Origin: Heterodera schachtii
Lineage: Eukaryota; Nematoda; Chromadorea; Rhabditida; Heteroderidae
Reading direction: 5' to 3'
Assembly (NCBI GenBank): GCA_023374025.1
Contig: SIJG01000036.1
Location: forward strand, 257,426 to 321,425
Length of the DNA stretch: 64,000 bases
In this document: piece after piece, positions 46,951 through 59,200 of the stretch
Numbering within the stretch: position 1 is the stretch's first letter
Layout of the letters: each line of letters starts with the position of its first letter
Notes under the pieces: generated by a model
What the model was told of the DNA's origin: nothing
Seen by the model: only the letters and a program-made list of their open reading frames with translations
Databases searched by the model: none
Translations under genes and position numbers: made by a program

Positions 46951-47898
46951 ATGTCTGTTCATTTCATTGATCGCCAGGACGCCGGACAGAAATTGTACAA
47001 AGCATTGGTCCAACTTGACCTTCAGCAGCAGAGAGACAAAATCGTATGACAATGATTCTGTCGTAATGTTTGATGACGTGCGGTTCAGGTCATTCTGGCA
47101 CTTCCCCGTGGCGGAGTTCCAATTGCTTTTGAAATTGCCAAAGCAATGCGAGTGCCGTTGGATTTGCTGTTGGTCTGCAGAAGAAGAGCATACATAGTCT
47201 TAGAGTTTTTGTTATGAATTTAGGTTCGCAAAATTGGTGCCCCGGACAACGATGACTCTGCGATTGGTGCCATAGCCGAGGGATTGGCACGGCCAATTTT
47301 GGTAATGGAAAATGTCCCTTCTGATGATAATGCAAATTAAAGGACAATGAAACGGTGGCCGCGGTTCTTCTGCCCACTTCGACGACAGCTGAACAATACA
47401 TACAGCAGGAGACGGAGAGACAAATGAAAGAAATCGAACGGCAGAAAAAGGTCGAAACGACGAGCAGAATTAATTGAGCCCGAAGGCACAGCGATTGATT
47501 GCCTTTCAGACTTATTTTGGTGAGCATCGAACGCCAATTCCATTGGATGGACGCGTCGCAATTGTCGTGGACGATGGCATTGCCACGGGTGCAACTGCTC
47601 GTGCTGCGCTCGCCGTTTTGCGTCATAAAAATGTCAGCAGAATTATTTTGGCTGTTCCGGTTGGGCCGCCCGAAACAATTGGTGGGAATAAAAGTGAAAA
47701 TTGAAAGCTGAATGATTCTTTTCATTACATCCAGATCAGTTTCGTGCCGAAGGAATCGAAGTGATTTGTGTGGCGACGCCGCCCACTTTCAACGCCGTCG
47801 GGTCCTTTTACGTCAATTTTTGCCAAACCACCGACGAAGAAGTGATCGGATGCATTGAGAAGGCCAAAGAATGGATGCACGGAGAAAGGTCGAAATGA
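46951..47898 (+). CDS. Bacterial-type phosphoribosyltransferase
   Basis: Six phase-consistent exons (46951-47043, 47089-47172, 47224-47301, 47343-47450, 47510-47681, 47735-47898) encode 232 residues, the usual length of stand-alone bacterial type I phosphoribosyltransferases. Motifs are FIDRQDAGQKL, VILALPRGGVPIAFEIAKAM, LDLLLVRKIGAPDNDDSAIG, the PRPP loop VAIVVDDGIATGATARAAL, RIILAVPVGPPETID and FNAVGSFYVNFCQTTDEEV. The set matches a group common in bacteria and archaea, distinct from HPRT, APRT, OPRT and PRPP synthetase. The substrate is unknown; the protein has no signal or transit peptide. Five ordinary introns show it is a nuclear gene, not contamination. An acceptor (TTCTTCAG) lies just upstream of the ATG. 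Confidence 0.88.
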
Positions 47899-48421
47899 TG
47901 CAGCAGCAGAAAAGGGTGAAAAGACGAACAAAATTGAAAATTGCATAACATTGTGTTGTATTTATTGTATGTTGTATTAGTGTGAATATATTCACCGTTT
48001 TGCTGTATGCCCATATTGATTTTGCATCAGATTCAAGGTTTTGTGATAAAATGATCTTCCTAATTAGTTTGAGATTTTGCATTCGGCATGATTCTGAATT
48101 CTGATCCAGGATTAAAAGATCTCTTTGGCGTTTTGCCCAAAATTTGTTAACAAAAATACAATAGAAACCAAAAATACACCCCTACCCCTAAGAATCGACC
48201 AGAAAATTTTTAAAAATGCACCCTTAAGATGAAAATTTTCTCAAAACTTTATCTTAAATTTGACCAAAAATATGCACACAAACGTGTTATATTTAGTATC
48301 AAATTGTTCTTTAACAATTTATCTAGGCCCGGAAAAATCAAATTTTAACTGACAACGAGAGAATTGCTCCTTTCTACACATTGACAAATTAGTTCTTTGC
48401 TTTCTTTTAATTTAGAAATTA
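47899..48421. repeat. AT-rich spacer with a dispersed repeat
   Basis: Around 48,165-48,230 the sequence AAATACACCCCTACCCCTAA and GAATCGACCAGAAAATTTT is the inverse of sequence inside the family A MITE near 8,545-8,620 (TTTTTAGGGGTGTATTTTTC). It is probably a fragment of the same element family. No exon is visible. Confidence 0.45.
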
Positions 48422-50161
48422 ATGGCTTTAAATTTTGCACTTCGGCAATTTTTTATTCGATTTTCCTCCGTGCCGCGCTTTTGTCATCGCTCTGTCCATT
48501 CATTTCCTTTGACCGCACATAAAATTCACTATTTTCCAATGTCTTTTCTCTGCATAAATCGCCCTTTTTCTTCCTCCTCTCAATTGACCGAAAGTGATGA
48601 GGCGACAAATTGGTCAAAGATTGACGAGGAAGGTGAGAATTTTGAGAAAATATTATGGGTTTTAATAGGAAGGTTAGTAAATTTTTCTAAGTTGATATCT
48701 TTCATTTCATTGCTTAGGACTTCATGATTTGATGGGAGCGCACGTCGAATGGAAACGCGAAATGGAAATGGAAATGCTGCAGCGAAGCCAAAACGCCAAA
48801 TTGGCAGCCGTCCGAAATTTGCACGACTTTCTTTTAAATGGGCCAAAGGAGCCGAGGTTTGAGTTAAGCAATTCGAAATTCGGATTAAATGATTGTTGGC
48901 ATTTCATTTGTCTCTTTTAGCACTTCGTTTTGGCACCCTTTCATTATCAGTGCCGAGGCCCGTGCCGAATATGACCAAATTTTGAGTCATTTTGAGAAGA
49001 GAATGGAGGAAGAAATAAAAAAGACAACAAATATGTTAAGTTCGAGCAGCAAAGCCAAAGAAAGTGCGAACGAAATCATTTTATATTTTAATAATTTTTA
49101 ATCCATTTTAGACCAACAAAAGACCAAAAACGAATTGGACGCATTCAAAAAGCTTTACATGCAAATTTTGTTTCGCTTTTTTCGCGAATTGTACCGGCAA
49201 AGTGCCGAGAAAGTGACCAAAAGTGGACAGAAAGGCATACGGAGGCAAAGGGCGGAGAAGGAGCAGCTGAAAACGATGAACCAAGGTGGGCAAATGGGGG
49301 GCGGCGGGAAGTAAACTCAACACAATCCTCAAATTGCAAAATTCCCGATCCAAAATGGTCCCGATTGGCCAATATTGTCATGATTCGTCCAACCCATTTC
49401 TTTCCTTTTCCATTCGCAGCCTTTGACATTGTGCCGGAAATTTCGAAATTGAAACGGCATTGTTTTTTGGGTGCCCTTTGGCTTTGCGACGGACAATCGG
49501 TTCGCTTTTTCGACTATTTGAACACAGAAATTGGCTGCTCTTCTTTGGATGGGCCGCACATCAATTACATTTGTCACATTGCCATCGCAGCCAAAGAAGT
49601 GACCAGGGGAAGGGAATTTTAAGATTATTCTCTCGTCCTTTTTGGACCTTAATTTTCGAGAAGTGTTGCCATTTCCCCTTTATTTAGCCGGCAATTTTGG
49701 AGCCGCTCATTGAATTGACCACTTTTTTGCCCTCCAATTATTTACACCTTGCAAAAATACTCAATTCGTTGGCATTGATTTATGGTGGGTCATTCCGTAA
49801 AAAATGCTAAAATTAATTGAAACATTTTACTTTTTAAAGGTAAGGCCCAAGATTTTGATAAGTTGGAACAATTGTGGAGGAAAATGGACAATATGAAACG
49901 GAATGTGCCATACGAAGAACAGAGCAGCCGAATGAAGGTTAAAATTGGCACTGTTACATTTTTCCAAAAAAGCGCTTTTAGCTGGTTTTGGCAAGAATTG
50001 AGCATTTCTATCGGACGGCAAACAGAAAAGTGCCGGGAACTCTTCTGGCGGCGCTGAAGCGATTGAGCGGGCAGCCGTACTTTATCAGTGCACACGCGAA
50101 AAAGAGGGAACGGATGAACGACACGGAAAGACACACCGACGAGAGAATGAACGAAAATTGA
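48422..50161 (+). CDS. Predicted mitochondrial alpha-helical protein, unknown
   Basis: Eight exons with agreeing phases: 48422-48632, 48718-48856, 48921-49063, 49112-49285, 49420-49598, 49688-49784, 49840-49937 and 49982-50161. They encode about 406 residues. The first 50 residues are Arg/Ser/Phe-rich and acid-poor (ALRQFFIRFSSVPRFCHRSV), a good mitochondrial presequence. The rest is helical: EWKREMEMEMLQRSQNAKLA, KELDAF-type coil, LKRHCFLGALWLCDGQSVRF, then paired helices (LPSNYLHLAKILNSLALIYG, FDKLEQLWRKMDN) that look like TPR/PPR-style repeats. The C-terminus is highly basic and polar. I cannot name the family; an organellar RNA-binding or ribosome-associated role is a guess. Confidence 0.7.
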
Positions 50162-50413
50162 CGACAAAAGAGAGAATCCATCTTTTGGCGAAATTAAACA
50201 TTTCAATTTTTTATTTATATTTCAGAATTTGAAAAGAGTAAAAAAACTTTATTAAAATTTTTAAATTTTTTGGTACATTTTTTGAAAAGCATGCGGTTTA
50301 ATTAAAAAAAAAGAAAGAAATAGGAAGGGTTTTACAACACTTTTAGTTAATTAAAAATTCAATTTCTCATTCTATAGAAATTATCTTTTAAATTTTAAAG
50401 ATATGTACTTAGG

Positions 50414-51094
50414 TACAGTCAGGTGCAAATGTTTAACACCACTAGCCATTTCGAGAAATTTGGCTTAATAAAAAGTTAAATGATTGGTGATGACTAAAAT
50501 GTTTTGACATTATTTGTAGCATTTTTAATGGGCTTTCGATTGATACCAATCATTAAGCAAAATATCAATTCTAACCTGAATTACAGTTGACTTTGTGTAC
50601 CATACCCCATTTTCAGTGGGGCATATGTTTAACACCACTTTTCGAATCTCAAATTTGAGAGCACAGAAAAATCTGAAATAATTCATGCTAATATAACTTT
50701 TGATGCTGACCAATATGTCTTTTACAGCAACTTGGTCCGATCACTCCTTCATGGTGACCTGGACACCCCAAAACACAGTGTAAATCGGGAAAATTCTCGA
50801 AAAAAATTCCTAGAGGGTTGGGAAAATTTTTTTTGAAAATTTTGAGTTGGCCCATTGGAAAGAGCACAAAATTCGCTATAATATACAAAACTGCGAGTCT
50901 CTACGACTTATACCAGCTGAGTGTCTACAAAAAGTACTGTATTTCTTAAGAAAATAGTGCAGTTTACAGTAGAAATGATCCTCATCAAAAATGAAGTGCC
51001 CTTACCTAAGTGGATATAAGACGTAGACTCAACATTTTCAATTTCTCATTCTATAGAAATTATCTTTTAAATTTTTAAATATACTTAGGTATTA
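50414..51094. mobile_element. Decayed Tc1/mariner-like fragment flanked by direct repeats
   Basis: TACAGTCAGGTGCAAATGTT at 50,414 has the TA-CAGT form and internal layout of Tc1/mariner ends, and TGTTTAACACCACT recurs near 50,427 and 50,627. Minus-strand frames between 50,525 and 50,890 contain broken transposase-like text. A roughly 55-bp direct repeat (TTTCTCATTCTATAGAAATT onward) lies at 50,363 and 51,042. No opposite inverted end was found. Confidence 0.4.
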
Positions 51095-51224
51095 CTTTTA
51101 AAAAATTATAATTTAATAAAATTCATTTTCACATTATTTATTTAAAATTTTGCGTTTAAAAAAATAAATTTGCTGACGGACGGATTGTCAGTGGCTGGCG
51201 CACTTCATTTTCATCATTCCCTCG

Positions 51225-51818
51225 TCAACATATTTCCCATGCATTTGTCGTCGTAACGGCGATGGAATGCCTTTGACTCATCGGTCGCTTTTCGCTTTTT
51301 GCCGTTATTTTAACGAAATGTCCGGTGCCAATTGAGGCGGTCAATTGAAAAGCCTGAAATGGTGGGCAAATAAATTCAGTGATCTGTCGCCCTCTTCTGC
51401 TGACAATGGCGATTAGCCTTTACTTCTTTTTTATGATTATTAATTACTATTAGTGCTAATTAACGCTAATTGCCCATTAACTTTGCTCACATCGCTCATC
51501 CGCGCCTTCAGCCGGTAATTGTGCTTCATCGTGTCCAGCTTCGCCTTGCGCAGTCCCTTCTCCGTGTAAATAGGCGAATACCACCGAAATTATGAAAAGG
51601 CAAATCAACCGCTAATTGGGCCCATTTAGTGCTTTTAAACAATTTCCGGAAGAATTGGGCCGGCACTTTTCGAGGATTGTGCCCTTCTCCGAATGTGAGG
51701 GATTTTGCAGTGATTTACCAGGGAAAGAAATAATCGCGCAGCGCCCACAAATTAAAGGCGAGCCAAAAGAGCAAACAGCACAAGCCAAACGCGTAAAAGA
51801 GGAGCAGACGATGCTCAG
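51225..51818 (-). CDS. Small membrane protein candidate, unknown
   Basis: Three exons are visible on the minus strand. One, about 51818-51719, carries a strong transmembrane segment (LLLFYAFGLCCLLFWLAFNL). Exon 51559-51491 encodes KGLRKAKLDTMKHNYRLKAR. Exon 51353-51225 encodes AFQLTASIGTGHFVKITAKS and ends WEIC and a stop. The last two join in phase 0; the first ends in phase 2, so a small exon between 51,560 and 51,718 is missing. Frames at 51,880-52,090 may be upstream exons. The family is not recognised. Confidence 0.35.
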
Positions 51819-52129
51819 AAGAAGAAGAGAAAAGAGGGGGCAAATTCACCTCAAGGGGAAAGGGGGGAAGAAGCTTTAATAGCCTTAATTAATTGTGATG
51901 CCCCGAGGGCGTAAAGCTTCAAATCGGCATTTGGACTGTCTAACTTCTCACTGTCTCCACTCCTACACGAAAATATTAAGAAAAAGAACGAATCGAGCCA
52001 AATACGAATTGACCAAAAATGAATGGGAATTTGTCCGCTCGAGAGTCTCTTTCTTCGACTCTTTTTCAGTTCTCGGTAATTCGAGCTCAAACTTCGAAGT
52101 CTTTGGGAAATTTTCGACACTGAGCATCA

Positions 52130-52946
52130 CAACAAGATTGTGCTTACCTTTGCTTTGTTTTGTTCCAAATTTGCTTTAAATCGGCGGAATATTCAAAGAA
52201 AAAAAAATTCTTTCGTATTAATTTAGGAATATTTTTCTAGCAGAAATTTGTGAATTTTGGACGGTTTTTTGGCGTTTGAAACAGAAAATGAAAACGGAAA
52301 ATAGACTTTTTGATGGAATAAATGCCACACATTTCGCCATGGGGAGAAAGCCCATGGCAATTGCCCAACAAAAGCATTTTTTGCCTTTGCCGACGGCGAC
52401 TCACTTAATGTTGCCTTGGGCACAATTGGGCAGCAACGGACGGCCAATTTGGACGCAAATTGAGTATTCGGGAAGAAATGGGGAAAAATAGGGAGGGGGG
52501 GGGGAAGTTGAAGGAATAATTTAAGGAAAAATTGGAGGGAAAAATGGGGGGGGAGAGGGGAGGAAGGAGGAACGGTTCAAAACAAAATGCAAAAGGAAAA
52601 GCATTGAAATTAGCACGGAATCGGACAAATAACGGACCTTTGCTCGTAGTGTCATTGTGCTGCTAATTGTTTGATTTGGCCAACGGATTGGCCCTTGCCT
52701 TTCCCTTTCCTTTCCCTTGGCGTTTCCTTCGCTTCGCTTTGGCCATCCGTCGCTCCCCCCCCCCCCCGGCGCATTCTTTGCTTCTGTCCGTCCTTTCTTT
52801 TCTCCCGTTGATCCGTTGCTCAAAGTACGGACTGACACATCAAAAAGCGGGAAAAGCGACCAATTTGTGCGGAAAATGACGCCGAATTGTCGAGCATTTG
52901 GCCCGCAAATTTAAGTGACAAATTGCACAATTTCCGCCCCTTTTCC
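52130..52946. other. No supported gene
   Basis: Short open frames on both strands lack splice support or recognisable domains. There are G-runs near 52,495 and 52,545 and a C-run near 52,757. Confidence 0.5.
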
Positions 52947-53601
52947 ATGGCATTTCTTCGCAACTCTTTCCCCCACTTTTTGCTCATTTTTTGTGCCACT
53001 TTTTCCTCCGTCCGTGCCAATCTCTGCGCGTTTGGCTGTCGCGAGTTTCCCCAAGTTAAATATGCTTTTCATTCACAATTACTTATTTGTCCTCCGTTTG
53101 TTCAGCATCAAATTGTCTCCTCCGCCCAATTTCGCTCTTTCATAATGCCGCGCGAAAGGGGCGACTGCGGCGGCGAATGCTGCGGCGGTGGCACGGAATG
53201 CGGCGGGGCGACGGAGTCGGACGAAAATGGCGAAGGGTACGGCGGAGGCACAGAACGGAAACCGAAGACGGACGACGGGGAGAGGGAGGAGGAGGAGCAG
53301 GAAAAGGTGGCACAAAGGAAAAGAGACGAAGGAATCGCAGAAAAAGGGACGGGGCAACCCCCGGGGGAAATATCAGACAGAGACTGTACGAACGATGCCC
53401 CGGGGGATAGTCGTGCCGGCTTTTATCGGATGGCATTGAAAATGTATTGCTTTTTCAGCACAAAAATGTCCTTCCGGACATTGCCACCTTTCTGAAGTCT
53501 TTGTTTCCTCGTCAAAACGCGGCAGAAAAAGCAGTGGACAAAAAGTCCGTTTGGTATTCCACCGGCGGAGATGGCCAAACACTTTCGGAGGGATAAGCGA
53601 A
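52947..53601 (+). CDS. Predicted secreted Cys/Gly- and Glu/Lys-rich protein
   Basis: The ATG at 52,947 opens a clear signal peptide (FLRNSFPHFLLIFCATFSSV then RA). After NLCAFGCREFPQ a short intron (GTTAAA to TTGTTCAG) joins to HQIVSSAQFRSFIMPRERGD, a Cys/Gly-rich patch (CGGECCGGGTECGG) and a long Glu/Lys-rich region. A further exon after TTTTTCAG near 53,459 encodes HKNVLPDIATFLKSLFPRQN and ends LSEG and a stop, but its donor is uncertain; without it the frame ends at a TGA near 53,493. It contains an RGD tripeptide, which may be chance. No known family; exported, function unknown. Confidence 0.45.
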
Positions 53602-55583
53602 AGAACGACGAAAGAATGAATTACCATCAAACAATTAAATGTTTGATTGAACGATAATATTTATTGGACAACTTATGATGCATCGATCCTTTTTAAATTT
53701 TTATCAATAAATTTTGTTTAAAAATTTTCTTTGAATGTTTTCTATGAACATCCCTTTGGCATGTTCCGTCTTTATGTGCCGTTCCCCTCCTTCCCCCTTT
53801 TTTTTTGCCATGTACTGTCCTGCCCCATTTCCCACTTTGCCAGGTGCCGTTCCCCCTCTTTTGCTGCCCCTTGGTATGTGCCGTCCCCGCCCCCCCCCCC
53901 TTTCGCCGCTTTTCCTCCTTTACTGCCCCCCCTCCCTCCCCTTTTTTTCGAAGCTTTGGATGCTAATAATTCTGAGATTATCTCCGCCTTCCCCCTCCAA
54001 CTTTTAGCATCGATTTTCTCCGTTTTCTCAACGATTCCATGCGGCGAATGCGCACATTTCCATCCATCACTCATTTCTCATTTTTCATTATTCACTCATT
54101 GTTCGGCGCACAGATCGCATTCATTTGTAAAGCTCCGAAAATAAACCCCCCAAAGTGTCCTCCGATCAATTCGCTTCTTTTCCCTCCTTTCCGATTTTGG
54201 CCTTCCAAATGGCCGACAAAGAATCGTTTCGTCAGTTCGGGAAATATGAAAAATTTTGATGAATTTCCGAGTCATTTTCATTTGCCCAAAATTATTTTCT
54301 CATTTCCGTTACTATTATTCATTAATTGGACGAATTAGTGAAGATGAGAAATTCGGCGGACGGGGGAGGGCTAAAATTGGAAATTATCGCAAAACAACAA
54401 AACCCAATTAATCGTAAATAGGGGGCGAAAATGAGAAAACAAAGGGTCAGATGAAAAACACGTGGTTAAACACTCGAACTGTTGCTTCTGCCGATGCCAA
54501 AGGTCAACCCAAAACGGTGCTTTTAACTTTTGCAGGGCATTCATTCAGTTTCAAACAGCTGACGCATTTCCGATTGTCATTAATTAATGATAATTACCTA
54601 ATTAATGATTGAGAATCATGCCTTCCCTCTTCCCCACCAATTGCCAATAAAAGACAAAAAGCGGGGGGGGGGAAAGGGGGGGGGGGTCATTTCCCAATTC
54701 ATTGATCACTTTTTTCTATTTCCAATTCGATGCTTTCTCCGAATATTTTAATTTTGTTTGTTATTTGTCATAATTAATTAACTAAGTTTGCTCTAATTAT
54801 GATTATGAATGATCACTCATCTGCCGCCCCCCCCCCCCTCCCTTCCCCCATTTTATCATTTCTCTCCATTAATTCCTCCCGCCCCCCAAATCTGTTTTGC
54901 TGTTCCTCCCCCGGGGGGACTCTCCTCCTTCCACTTTCATTGCTTTGTTTGTGACCCTTTCGTCTTGGCTTGGCACTGCCAATTCCCTCCTTCCCCCCCC
55001 CCCCCCCCCTTAACTTACCTTTTCTCTCCTCCGACCATTCGCACTTTCCCTTTTTGATGGGTTTTGATTGGTCGTTCATTCGTCCGTTCGTTCATCCAAC
55101 TCATTACCTCCCATTTCATTTCATTAATTAATTACCTTTCTTAATATTTTGGAGAAGGAATAAAAAGTGTCCCATGGTTTTTTGGCCCTTTCTTTTGCTA
55201 CAATGGAAAGAAAGATCAAATTTCCTAACATATACAAAAATGTATTAGTAAATTGAATTCACTTTTGCGAATTTCTCGACTCTGTCCAAACTCTCGACCA
55301 TTTCCAATGGACCAATTAATAATCTCTCCCCCTCCCTTTCTTTCTCCTCTTTTCTCCGTTTTTGACCTCTTCCGCCGATGGGTCACTCATTTCCCTTCCG
55401 TCTCCGTTTTGTCCATTTTATCAATGTTTATTGCTCTGCTGATGCTCCATTGATGTTTATTTATAAATTTAAATTATTATTGTTTTAATTTGTTGTGTCT
55501 TACGCATTTCCCCTTTTTCTTTTCTCCTTTAGCTCTCTCTCTATTTCTCTTTTTCCCTCTCTTTCCCATTCTCCACTTTTCCA
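53602..55583. other. C-rich low-complexity intergenic interval
   Basis: The plus strand is rich in C/T with several poly-C runs (53,888, 54,828, 54,995) and G-runs (54,662, 54,680). Open frames are Pro/Ser/Phe-rich on one strand and Gly/Lys-rich on the other, as expected from composition. No splice-supported exon was found. Confidence 0.55.
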
Positions 55584-56277
55584 ATGCTCTTTTCGCCCTC
55601 TGCTTCTTTTTCTTCCACTGCCGCTTCTCTTCTCGCCCCCTTTCTTCCGCTTCTCTTCTGCTGTTGTCTCTTTGTTCGCCCCTCCGGCGCCATTCTCTGC
55701 CGCACCGGCGTCGACCAAATTTCGGGCCCCGTGGCCAACTGCGGCAACTTCAACCCGTGCCTGAACACAACTTCGCCCCGGGCAAGCGTTTTTTCATGTG
55801 ACCACGGCGGAATTTGTGAAAGCATTTTGAACATGCGTGACGGATGTGTGAAGGACGGACCGAACACGGTCAGTTGGACGGACGGAGGACAAAGGCGAAA
55901 AAGGCACCGCACTTTTTGGTCACATTTATGTGCGTCCAAATTCATAAACGGAGTTGGACCAGTACAAACTCATGTAGAAAGCTATCAGCAAATTCAAGTC
56001 CAAGGACCACATTTTGCACTTTTACTTTCCCCAATTTTTCTCATTTTGGCATTTGCCAATCTCTCCTCTTTTTTAGGTGTGCTGCTGTTCCACTTCTGAT
56101 CTGTGCAATTACGGCTTTTCTTCTGCTTCTGTCCCTGTTTCTGCTGCGTCTTCGTCCCCCCATTTGCCTTCGTCCGAATTTGGCGCCCCTTTTGCCTCCG
56201 GCGGAAGCGAATTCAGCCGAATTTTCCTCCCATTGCCCGCCAAATCTGTGGACGGCATGGAATTGTGCACAATTTGA
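55584..56277 (+). CDS. Secreted Cys-rich protein with an ET-module-like ending
   Basis: Two exons (55584-55868, 56077-56277, phase 0) encode 161 residues. A signal peptide (LLAPFLPLLFCCCLFVRPSG then A) is followed by a Cys-rich domain: CRTGVDQISG, NCGNFNPCLNTTS, CDHGGICESIL, GCVKDGPNTV and the terminal VCCCSTSDLCNYG. The CCC-x-x-D-L-C-N ending and Cys spacing fit the nematode ET module, found in small extracellular proteins of unknown role. NTT is a possible N-glycosylation site. The remaining tail is Ser/Pro-rich. Being secreted it could act at the cuticle, body cavity or outside the animal; the sequence does not say which. Confidence 0.72.
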
Positions 56278-59200
56278 CGGGGACAATTGGCCGAAGGGGC
56301 GGCCGAATTTTCACGGCAAAAACTGAAGAAAAAGCACGGGTTTATTCTTCCATTGGCACGTCGGCCGACTTTTCGTTTCTTCTTTGGTTGTGTTCGATAT
56401 TTGTCCATTTTTTTTTGTTCTTTTTGCAATAAATATTTTTACCATATCCTTTTGTGTTTCTCTCCAACAGAAAACATTTTGAGATTACTGTAATTTTGGT
56501 TGCTTTTCATATTTTGGGAATTTTTGGAGTCTTTTTTATGTATCATATGCCTTAGTGTTTGCTTCTTTTTTCGCATTTTCCCTTTTCTACCGATTGTTCT
56601 AATTCTGTCAGTGTTTTTTTTAATTTTAAATTTTAAGTTTCTTTTTTCTGATTACAGTAATAAAAGCACTCAAACGGCGGAAGGATAATCCGCCGGTGAT
56701 TGTCTGCTTATTATCACCCATTCTCATTCATCCATTCGCTCATTCGTTGGTTATTTTGTCCTATGATCCGTCCGTCCTTAAATCCTTTTAATTCCCTTTT
56801 TAATCGCCATTATTCGCCCCGGCGCATTTCGTCCGCCGTTTCTTTTGTCGTTGCGTCGGTCGTTCGTTGCTTCTTTCTGTTCCCCCTTTTTCTGATTCGT
56901 CCATTTGTTTCTCTGTCCGCCGTTGGCCGACCCTTCGAATAAATTTATGAATTCGCTGAATATTTTCTTGCATTGTGCCAACTTTGTGATGTTCAGTGCC
57001 GTCATTGCTCTGATTGTCCATCACCAAACTGTCCTTTTAAATGCCGGTCGGTGCGCCTAACAAAGGCAATTAAAGTGCCATTTTCAGAGTCCAATTCGAC
57101 TTCGAAAGAAGGACAAAATGAAGCGAATGGAACGGCACTTTTTAAGAAGATAAACGCAACAGATAAGAAGGACGAGGGACAGAAAGTGTTGTTGTTGTTG
57201 AAGCAAAAGCAACGACAACATTTTGGAGAAGAAAAAAGTGAATGGGAACAAATATAATTTATATATATAATTTGCTAATTAAAATTGGATTTGAAATTCC
57301 ATTTAATTAATTTGTGCATTTTTTATCATTTTAAACAGTCGTTAATTGGTCATCAAATAGCACCAGCAACAGCAGCAATGCCTCGTCCGTTCCTTTCAGC
57401 GAAACAAAAAAAGTGAATAGGAACAGAGCTTGTGGCCATTCATTAGCCATGCTAATTGGCCAATTAGTAGTTTAATAAATTTGAAGGCAAATCGCGGGAA
57501 CAATTGCACAACGCCAACAGCACATTTTGGACAGAAAAATTCGACAAAAATAGACAAACAGAAAAGAGAAAAACGAAGGAAGAGAGAAGGTGAAGGGAGA
57601 AAAAAGGGAAAGAACTGGCAATTATGTTCGAGAATGAAATTCCCGAGATTTGAAAAGTCATTTGAGTGATTTTTTAACTCTGGACATCACAAAAAAGGAA
57701 AAGAGAGAAAAGACGATTGCATTCAAATCAAAAAAAGAAGGAAATTTAGCCGATTCGACGACATCCGTCGAACATTTTTCAACTGAAAATGGGGAAGAAA
57801 AGGACGAAAGCGGACGGCTCTCTTCAGAGACACCATCCGGTGCAGAAGAAAAAGAAGAAGCGAAGAAGAACTCATCGGAAGCGAACGGCGAAAGGAAAGG
57901 AAAAGAAAGGGACGAAACGGAGGGAGGAGGACGAAGAGGAGGAGGGGAAGAGGAGGAAGAAGACAAGGAGGAGGAAGAAGGGAAGGAAGAAAATGGGGAC
58001 AACAGCACAAACTGCGGAAACGGTGGGAGGGGAGGGGACGGACTTGGGAATGGAAATTGTAATTTAAAATGGAAAATTTAAAATTAGGGGAACTCCTTTT
58101 GATGATGGCGCCAAAGGAAGGAGGAGAAGTGGCGGATGCAATCGTAAAAAGTAAAAGTTAAAAGAAAGTAAATCTATCTTTGAAACTCATTTGAAGAAGT
58201 AAAAAATGGGAGCGAAGAAACGCCGAAGGGTACAAAATTGGCAACTGAAACGGAAAAGAGCAGTGGTACGGTAGAAAATGAGGCAAATTACGGTAATCAA
58301 AAGCAATCAGTGGCAACAGCAGAAAAGGGCAATGGTACGGTAGAAAATGGGACAAATGAACGGCGAAGAAAACGCGGTGAGAAGAAAAGCGGAAATAATT
58401 AGCAAAGGCACACTTTCGTTGTCAACAGAGAACACGCAAGACTTAGTACGCCAAGCGAACGCGCAACTCCAAAACTCATTTGGCAACGCACAAACGATGG
58501 TTCAGCAGCAGCAGCAAATGCCAGCCCAAATCATTCAGTTGCCATCGATGGACTTGTCCAACGGCAAGGCACAGAACGTTCTGCTGATCAGCGGTAAACA
58601 TTAAGTGCCAAATGTCAAAAGAGAGGCATTTGATGGCATTTCTGTTTTTTAAGTCCAATTCAACGGACCAACCATTCACGACTTTTTTTGGTTTAGACAG
58701 TGGAAATGTGTCGATGAGCCGTGGCTTACACTTTCTCACCGTGTCGACGGTGCTTCAACAATGAGAAGCGGGAAAAAGAAAATGAAATGACTGATCAAAT
58801 TTAAGTCATTGAATATTTTACATTTCTTTTCTTACCCTTTTGAATGAGTTTTTTAAATAAAGAAATGCATTTAATAAATTCAATAAATCGAAGCTTTACA
58901 TATTTTGAAGCACAATCTTTGAGCTGAACAAATAGTTTAACAGTTTTTGGTCAGCTAATAGCCTCTTCTAATTGGTTCGCTAATGGGCGACCCACTGACA
59001 CACCGTTCAACCCAACCCACCCCTACACCAAAACTGCCTATCGCTATGCCTGTAAATGATCGGTATTTCAAATTCCAGATCACAATTTCTTTCTTTACCC
59101 CTTACAAACCCAAATGTAAATTCATTTATTTCAAAAAACTTCTTATAAGAATTTGAAAATATCATTTGTTTTATTTGGCGAATTGTTTTTCCTTCCTTTT

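Noticed and set aside
51620..51820. Presenilin-enhancer (PEN-2) identity for the small membrane gene
   Set aside because: One helix is reminiscent, but the second PEN-2 helix and conserved C-terminal motif are absent from the exons that follow.
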